Shown here: piece after piece, positions 1 through 3,999 of the stretch | Layout: each line of letters opens with the position of its first letter | Position numbering within the stretch: position 1 is the first letter of the stretch | From: Thermoplasmata archaeon | Lineage (GTDB): Archaea; Thermoplasmatota; E2; UBA202; DSCA01 | Direction: 5' to 3' | DNA length: 5,484 bases | Assembly: GCA_021159125.1 (NCBI GenBank) | Contig: JAGGSL010000085.1 | Span: 1 to 5,484, forward strand | Made by a program: the position numbers and the translations under genes | Notes under the pieces: generated by a model | Seen by the model: only the letters and a program-made list of their open reading frames with translations | The model's database searches: none | What the model was told of the DNA's origin: nothing

Positions 1-98
1 GTGGTAGTGAAAAACCATTTAAAGAATGTTGTTCAGATAAAGAATTTATCGATAACCCACATTATCAGATTATTTCTAAAGGAATCTTAAAAATATGA
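1..98 (+). CDS. C-terminal fragment of a SEC-C motif-like protein (5' end outside window)
   Basis: Reading from base 3, 31 codons run open to a TGA at 96-98. The peptide begins GSEKPFKECC and ends GILKI. The start closely resembles the second half of the SEC-C zinc-binding motif, whose usual form is CPCGSGKKYKKCC. The partial codon at the window edge ends in GT, which fits the TGT cysteine expected before the glycine. SEC-C motifs occur at the C-terminus of SecA and of many small uncharacterised proteins, where they bind zinc. About 20 residues follow the motif here. Only the tail is visible, so the main domain and function cannot be named. A chance open frame is possible given its length, but the motif match and natural protein composition make a real gene more likely. 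Confidence 0.55.
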   Translation, partial: GSEKPFKECCSDKEFIDNPHYQIISKGILKI

Positions 99-129
99 TT
101 TATTCATGTTTTTAGCTTTGCTCTTTTGA

Positions 130-365
130 TAGAACGCCCCCAACTCTTTAGTCCTTCGGACAGTTACACTCGCTTCGCTCGGTATTTATTTTATCGCGAA
201 AATTCGACTTCTTCGGATTTACTTTGTAAATCCTTGACCCCGCTGCGCTCTCGCCTATCGGCTCGGGGAGTTTAACAGGGCTTAAACGGAAAATACCTCA
301 GCTCGGCATTTTCCCAAATTGCTCCGCTTCGCTCCGCAACTTCGTTTAAGCCCAATGTTAAACGA
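130..365. repeat. Hairpin-rich non-coding stretch, possible intergenic palindromic element or structured RNA
   Basis: The 347 bases between the end of the first gene and the next start hold no convincing coding frame. Several inverted repeats are packed in series: GTCC/GGAC at 151-161, CGAA/TTCG at 197-206, a perfect 7-base stem GGATTTA/TAAATCC with a 5-base loop at 215-233, CCCCG/CGGGG at 238-268, and the large inverted repeat at 270-363. GC-rich words of the type CGCTTCGCTC recur at about 169-182, 241-254 and 321-338, and GCTCGG occurs at 177, 261 and 301. The recurrence in otherwise AT-rich DNA suggests a repeat family or a folded transcript rather than random spacer. No tRNA-like GGTTCRA element or known riboswitch was recognised. 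Confidence 0.5.
270..363. repeat. 94-base inverted repeat with nested hairpin
   Basis: The left arm, 270-288 (19 bases, starting GTTTAACA), is fully complementary to the right arm at 343-363 apart from a 2-base bulge in the right arm, so all 19 bases can pair. Inside, GGAAAAT at 288-294 pairs with ATTTTCC at 308-314 to form a second hairpin, and 321-338 carries the repeated word GCTCCGC twice. The arms could be termini of a miniature mobile element, a cruciform, or the long stem of an RNA. No clear target-site duplication flanks them, and no T tract sits directly at the end, so the role is unassigned. Confidence 0.6.
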
Positions 366-393
366 CATTTTTCCAATCTCTCTTTTAACTTTC

Positions 394-399
394 TTTATA
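394..399 (+). promoter_or_regulatory. Candidate archaeal TATA box for the creatininase-family gene
   Basis: The TTTATA word lies in a T-rich stretch ahead of the gene starting at 446. A transcription start 25-27 bases downstream would fall near 420-424, giving a short leader of about 24 bases. No Shine-Dalgarno motif occurs before either candidate start codon. The box is identified by sequence only. Confidence 0.35.
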
Positions 400-415
400 C
401 GGGCGCTTTCCCTGT

Positions 416-443
416 CATGATTGCGAATCTGATGCCAATCATG
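416..443. repeat. Perfect 8-base inverted repeat directly before the start codon
   Basis: CATGATTG at 416-423 is the exact reverse complement of CAATCATG at 436-443, with a 12-base spacer. The second arm ends two bases before the ATG at 446. The position, at or just after the predicted transcription start, suits either an operator for a dimeric regulator or an RNA hairpin in the leader. No regulator in the window can be linked to it. Confidence 0.45.
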
Positions 444-445
444 GA

Positions 446-1258
446 ATGAAATATATACAAATATCTGCTATACCGTTGATGAAGTTTGAGGAGATGAGCT
501 GGAAGGAGATTGAGAAGGCGGAAAAAGACGCAATACTTTTCCTGACTGTCGGCCCAATGGAAGAGCATGGCCCTCACCTTCCTGTTGGCACCGATTTTTT
601 AATTGCAAAGCATGTTGAGAAAGAAGCGATGAAAGCACTGGAAAAGGAAGGCATAGAGACGATTTCATTGCCGTCTCTTCCGATAGGGTGCTGCAGAATG
701 GCAAGGGACTTCCCCGGAAGCATATCTGTAAACTGGAAGGCAGTAAGGAATGTTATTTACACTATTTTACATTCTGCATCAAAAATGGGTTTTAAATATG
801 TCATCATATGCAATTTTCATATGGATCCGCATCATATAAAGGCAATTCATTCGGCAATGGATAAAGTAAAGGGTATTAATGTCTGCGAGCCATTCTCTGC
901 CTATCATTACGCCGGCAATTTGTGGCCCCCCATCGAAGAAGAAGGAGAAGTTCATGCGGACATGAAGGAGACATCAATTGCTCTTGCTTTGTTCCCACAT
1001 CTTGTTAAAGAATGGGAAAAATTACCGCCTGTTAAAATAAAAATGGACGGACCTGATGCTCTTTTCAAAACAATGAAGGAAATGGGTGCAGAGCAGGGCT
1101 ATGTTGGAGCTCCATCGCTGGCAAACGAGGAATATGGAAAAAAATTTATGGAAAAACTTGTGAAAATATGCATTGATACATCAAAATCAATGATTGAAGG
1201 AGAACAGCTTCCGTCCCTGCCGACAAAAATAAAACTCCTGCTAAAGCTCATAAAATGA
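446..1258 (+). CDS. Creatininase-family metal-dependent amidohydrolase, divergent
   Basis: The 270-residue product fits the creatininase (creatinine amidohydrolase) family, usually 230-270 residues: cytoplasmic enzymes that cleave amide bonds using a metal pair. Family landmarks appear in order. The first metal motif is GPMEEHGPHLPVGTD, with likely ligands E39, H41 and D50. An FPGSIS segment follows at 89-94. The usual NGHGGN loop is replaced by NFHMDPHH (H125, D127). The usual HAGxxETS motif reads HADMKETS (H170, E175). The family includes creatininase, the archaeal ArfB formamide hydrolase of flavin/F420 synthesis and the mycofactocin peptidase MftE. The altered loops prevent choosing a substrate. 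The ATG at 446 gives the longest form. The in-frame ATG at 479 gives an N-terminus closer to typical family members and is a realistic alternative. There is no Shine-Dalgarno motif at either. The 3' end overlaps the convergent pantothenate gene by 18 bases. Confidence 0.85.
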   Translation: MKYIQISAIPLMKFEEMSWKEIEKAEKDAILFLTVGPMEEHGPHLPVGTDFLIAKHVEKEAMKALEKEGIETISLPSLPIGCCRMARDFPGSISVNWKAVRNVIYTILHSASKMGFKYVIICNFHMDPHHIKAIHSAMDKVKGINVCEPFSAYHYAGNLWPPIEEEGEVHADMKETSIALALFPHLVKEWEKLPPVKIKMDGPDALFKTMKEMGAEQGYVGAPSLANEEYGKKFMEKLVKICIDTSKSMIEGEQLPSLPTKIKLLLKLIK

Positions 1259-1975
1259 GGAAAGCCGCCTGCTGATGTATTCCATGCAATCCTGAAGGCA
1301 TTTTCTGTTATCCCAATTCTGTATTATTTTATCCCAATCATGCTTTTCATGCAGATGCTTCGTTATGTTCGGTATCGCCCTAACAACATTATCCACAATA
1401 GTAACATCCGCAGCCCTTGCTGTCCTTGAAAGAGGATTGAGGTCTACGGTTACAACCCTCTTTCCCATTTTTTTGAGCGCTTCACATCTGTCTCCATCCT
1501 CCAAGGGCACAAGAACAACATCTGCAGAATATATGCCTTCCCTGCTGCACTTTCCGCGGTCATGCTCAAGCCCCGGAATTCTCGCATCTGCCTCCCTGCC
1601 CAGAATATCCACGCCGCCTGCTTCCTCCAAAAATTTTATTAATTTTTTAACCCGCTCCTCAGTTCTGTGGAACAAATTGACTTCTATTTTTGCATTCGCT
1701 GTTTCGGCAAGCTCGATGCATTCCCTGCCAGACAGAACAGCCGCATTTCCGTTTACCGATATGACCGCATTTTTCGCTTTTTTGAGATAGGCAGCAGCGG
1801 CAACCGCAGCATTGTCAGCAGGCGGTATCGTTTTTTCTCCGAGCAGGTAATCAAACGCTTCTCCCCTCCCGTGTGCAATCATGCCCGTTTCATGAACCAG
1901 CCCCTTTTTCACACCCTCCGATATCTTTTCTCTCATCATCAGGGATTCATAGCGCGGGTGGCTTTTCGGAATCAT
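1241..1975 (-). CDS. 4-phosphopantoate--beta-alanine ligase (archaeal phosphopantothenate synthetase)
   Basis: This 244-residue cytoplasmic enzyme condenses 4-phosphopantoate with beta-alanine, using ATP, to give 4'-phosphopantothenate, the archaeal route to coenzyme A (COG1701, formerly DUF137). Conserved blocks recognised from archaeal homologues: IPKSHPRYESL at 2-12, AHGRGEAFDYLLGE at 34-47, ISVNGN at 72-77, a VNLFHRTEERV block at 99-109, RIPGLEHDRGK at 132-142, GIYSADVVLVPLEDGDR at 147-163, and VDLNPLSRTARAADVTIVDNVVRA at 177-200. Length is slightly below the usual 250-260, mainly from a short N-terminus and tail. The ATG at 1975-1973 gives the family-typical start just before IPKSHPRY. 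No Shine-Dalgarno is present, and a TATA-like TATTTTAA on the minus strand (2001-1994) suggests a leaderless message. The partner pantoate kinase is not in the window. The gene is divergent from the permease and convergent with the creatininase homologue. Confidence 0.95.
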   Translation of the reverse strand: MIPKSHPRYESLMMREKISEGVKKGLVHETGMIAHGRGEAFDYLLGEKTIPPADNAAVAAAAYLKKAKNAVISVNGNAAVLSGRECIELAETANAKIEVNLFHRTEERVKKLIKFLEEAGGVDILGREADARIPGLEHDRGKCSREGIYSADVVLVPLEDGDRCEALKKMGKRVVTVDLNPLSRTARAADVTIVDNVVRAIPNITKHLHEKHDWDKIIQNWDNRKCLQDCMEYISRRLSSFYEL

Positions 1976-2042
1976 AGTGATATAACTGCCTGATTAAAAT
2001 ATTCTTTGCATATTTATTTTATATTATCACTCATTTAAAAGT
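1976..2042. promoter_or_regulatory. Divergent promoter region between the pantothenate gene and the permease
   Basis: This 67-base, strongly AT-rich gap must hold both promoters. For the permease, TATTTATT at 2011-2018 or TTTATATT at 2018-2025 lies 22-28 bases before its GTG, the spacing expected if transcription starts at the start codon. For the minus-strand gene, TATTTTAA at 2001-1994 is similarly placed relative to the ATG at 1975. Neither start has a ribosome binding site. Assignment rests on spacing and composition. Confidence 0.5.
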
Positions 2043-3197
2043 GTGGACAGAACGGACCCTATATGCGGCATGAAAGGAACGATAAAGGCACATGGCCATT
2101 ACTTCTGCAGCGAACACTGCATCAGAAAATACGAGGAACAGCACGGGATTTCGGAAGACCAAAAGTATTGCCCAAGCTGCACGGTCAGCGCACCATGGTA
2201 CAAAGAAAGGATAACGATTGCAATCGCTGCAACAGTGGCATTTCTCATAATTTCGTATGTTTTTCCCCCTCTGGGACCTTTCTTCGACGCCTTCATGGAT
2301 TACCTCTCACTGATATGGTGGGCCATTCTGGTGGGTTTTTTCATAGGAGGGATAATCGACTACTTCATTCCAAGGGAGTACATAGAGAAATATCTGTCGA
2401 AACACAGAAAGAGAACCATCGTTTATTCCGTGATTCTGGGCTTCGTAATGAGCGCATGCTCCCACGGCATTCTTGCAATATCCATGGAATTGTACAAGAA
2501 AGGGGCAAGCACATCATCTGTTATTGCATTTCTACTTGCATCCCCATGGGCAAATTTGCCGATAACCATCATACTTTTCGGATTCTTCGGTCTGAAGGCA
2601 TTTTTCATTGTAATATCTGCAATTGTTATCGCCATCACGACAGGGCTGATATACCAGCATCTGGAGAGAAAGGGAATGGTCGAATGCGATAAATGCGTGG
2701 CGGGAAGGGACAAAAGTGATGATGATTTTTCTATCAGGGAAGATGCAAGGAGAAGATGGAAATCATACGACTTCACATTGAAAAATATGGGGGAATCGCT
2801 GAAGGGGGTAATCAGGGGCTCATGGTCTCTTTCAAAGATGGTTCTGTGGTGGCTTTTGATAGGGATGATAATGGCCAGCGTTGCCAGGGCATTCATACCC
2901 CACGATATTTTCACGGAATATATGGGGCCGACATTGATCGGGCTGATAATAACGTTGCTTTTCGCCACGATAATCGAGGTCTGCTCCGAGGGGAGCTCCC
3001 CGCTTGCATTTGAAATATTCAACCAGACAGGCGCATTCGGGAACAGCTTCACGTTTTTGATGGCGGGTGTTGCAACAGACTACACAGAGATAGGGCTCAT
3101 CTGGAGCAATATAGGGAAAAGAGCGGCTTTGTTCCTGCCTGTCATAACCGTTCCGCAGATATTGCTTCTGGGATACATCTTCAACACCCTGCTGTGA
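2043..3197 (+). CDS. DUF318/ArsP-type permease with N-terminal YHS/TRASH-like metal-binding module
   Basis: The 384-residue product is a multi-pass membrane permease of the COG0701 (YraQ/ArsP, PF03773) type. Some members export trivalent organoarsenicals, but most have no known substrate. The N-terminus (DPICGM at 5-10, YFCSEHC at 20-26) resembles a compact YHS/TRASH metal-sensing module (C8, C22, C26), followed by a CPSC knuckle at 43-46. Hydrophobic segments lie at about 57-81, 89-109, 124-149, 157-178, 182-204, 266-286, 294-314, 335-355 and 361-383. The two halves carry matching family motifs: MSACSHG with KKGASTSSVIAFLLASPWANLP at 136-173, and EVCSEGSSPLAFEIFNQTGA at 312-331. A charged cytoplasmic linker between halves holds a third pair, C215-x-x-C218. 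The GTG at 2043 is chosen because no other start lies between an upstream in-frame stop (1995-1997) and the cysteine motif. Its substrate is probably a soft metal or metalloid, by inference. Confidence 0.85.
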   Translation: MDRTDPICGMKGTIKAHGHYFCSEHCIRKYEEQHGISEDQKYCPSCTVSAPWYKERITIAIAATVAFLIISYVFPPLGPFFDAFMDYLSLIWWAILVGFFIGGIIDYFIPREYIEKYLSKHRKRTIVYSVILGFVMSACSHGILAISMELYKKGASTSSVIAFLLASPWANLPITIILFGFFGLKAFFIVISAIVIAITTGLIYQHLERKGMVECDKCVAGRDKSDDDFSIREDARRRWKSYDFTLKNMGESLKGVIRGSWSLSKMVLWWLLIGMIMASVARAFIPHDIFTEYMGPTLIGLIITLLFATIIEVCSEGSSPLAFEIFNQTGAFGNSFTFLMAGVATDYTEIGLIWSNIGKRAALFLPVITVPQILLLGYIFNTLL

Positions 3198-3207
3198 GCG
3201 GAACATC

Positions 3208-3213
3208 TTTTAA
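3208..3213 (+). promoter_or_regulatory. Candidate TATA box for the methyltransferase
   Basis: TTTTAA sits about 25 bases before the GTG at 3235, inside the 37-base gap after the permease stop. This is the spacing for a leaderless transcript, so the methyltransferase may have its own promoter as well as read-through from the permease. Another AT word, CATATAAC, occurs at 3221-3228 but is too close to the start codon. Confidence 0.35.
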
Positions 3214-3234
3214 TGCATTTCATATAACCTGAAA

Positions 3235-3843
3235 GTGAGTGAAGGAAGATTTGCAGGGCTGTACGACGCTTCCTTTGATGTTTTTCTGAGGAGGATACAG
3301 CGCAGGGTTGTTAAGATTGCAGATAGGCATAAATGCAGGCGCATTGTTGACCTCGGATGCGGAACAGGTTCGCAGTGCGTACTGCTCCACAACAAAAAAT
3401 TCGATGTCACAGGGATAGATTTGTCTTCCAAGATGCTTGAAATTGCAAGAAAAAAGAATGCAGAAATTTCGTTCCTGCAGAGAGATATAACTTCCACAGG
3501 TTTTCCGGACAGCCATTTTGACTGCGCAATTATTTCATTCGTGCTACATATGAACAGCGAGAAAAATGAAAGAAAAATTTTGAACGAGGCAAAACGCATC
3601 ATCAGGCATGATGGAATGATTGTGATAACAGACTATGGCATACCATCAACGTTCAAAGGCAAAATTGCAGAACTGCCTTTGAAAATAATCGAAAATCTTG
3701 CCCTTGAAGACCACAAAAAAAATTACCGAAAATATATGGAGAGGGGAGCACTGGAGTATATAATCGGGGAGAATAAACTTTCTGTTATCGAAAGACATAA
3801 ATTTTATTTTGGAGTTATAGAAACAATCACAGTGCAAAAATGA
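3235..3843 (+). CDS. Class I SAM-dependent methyltransferase
   Basis: The 202-residue soluble protein has the Rossmann-type methyltransferase fold. The SAM-binding glycine motif is VDLGCGTGS at 38-46, the acidic residue ending the second strand lies in VTGIDLSSKMLEIARKK at 58-74 (D62), an adenine-contact motif is seen at LQRDI (81-85), and the fourth strand with its following helix is DCAIISFVLHMN at 96-107. The segment HDGMIVITDYGIP at 125-137 is the usual fifth strand. The pattern is UbiE/Methyltransf_11-like, but the small C-terminal part gives no substrate clue. It lacks an evident arrangement of the conserved cysteines of arsenite methyltransferase ArsM; cysteines are at 34, 42, 48 and 97. 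GTG at 3235 is the only usable start after an in-frame TAA at 3211-3213. It follows the permease by 37 bases on the same strand and is closed by a terminator-like hairpin. Confidence 0.9.
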   Translation: MSEGRFAGLYDASFDVFLRRIQRRVVKIADRHKCRRIVDLGCGTGSQCVLLHNKKFDVTGIDLSSKMLEIARKKNAEISFLQRDITSTGFPDSHFDCAIISFVLHMNSEKNERKILNEAKRIIRHDGMIVITDYGIPSTFKGKIAELPLKIIENLALEDHKKNYRKYMERGALEYIIGENKLSVIERHKFYFGVIETITVQK

Positions 3844-3850
3844 AAAGAAT

Positions 3851-3888
3851 AGGGAAGAAAGGAGGCAAAAAAATTTCTTCCCTTTTTT
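3851..3888 (+). terminator. Hairpin plus T-tract terminator after the methyltransferase
   Basis: A perfect 10-base stem pairs 3851-3860 (AGGGAAGAAA) with 3874-3883 (TTTCTTCCCT) around a 13-base loop, and a run of six T follows at 3883-3888. It begins seven bases after the methyltransferase stop codon. In bacteria this would be a textbook intrinsic terminator. In archaea, T-rich tracts alone drive termination and the hairpin may protect the 3' end. Confidence 0.75.
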
Positions 3889-3999
3889 CTTGAGTCTAAA
3901 AAAGTTCTTATCATTTATAAAGGATATCTGACGAACATCGAAGTGTGTGGTACATTTATCGAATCAACAATGTTACATATCCCATTTTGATTACAACTT
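3889..3999 (+). promoter_or_regulatory. Leader region of the phosphoglycerate mutase gene
   Basis: No gene is visible here. Two TATA-like candidates occur: a good TTTATAAA at 3914-3921, which would give a leader of roughly 55 bases, and a weaker TTACATAT at 3973-3980, which would place transcription start at or near the ATG at 4000. No Shine-Dalgarno motif precedes that ATG, which favours the nearer box, but the distant one matches the consensus better. Confidence 0.35.

Noticed and set aside
130..365. CRISPR array or tRNA in the hairpin-rich leader
   Set aside because: The repeated words are short and irregularly spaced without uniform spacers, and no tRNA T-loop or acceptor pairing was found.
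446..1258. Specific naming as creatininase, ArfB or MftE
   Set aside because: Motif substitutions and neighbours do not support any one of these; no creatine, F420 or mycofactocin genes are in view.
1365..1993. Plus-strand open frames opposite the phosphopantothenate synthetase
   Set aside because: The minus strand encodes a near-complete match to a known archaeal enzyme; the plus frames have no domain features.
2423..3052. 209-codon open frames on the minus strand here and on the plus strand at 2063-2692
   Set aside because: Both overlap the permease coding sequence in other frames. The permease has repeated family motifs and membrane segments; these translations are low-complexity and motif-free.
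3235..3843. Arsenite methyltransferase (ArsM) assignment for the methyltransferase next to the ArsP-like permease
   Set aside because: The protein is shorter than ArsM and its cysteines (34, 42, 48, 97) do not show the ArsM arrangement; one lies within the SAM-binding motif.
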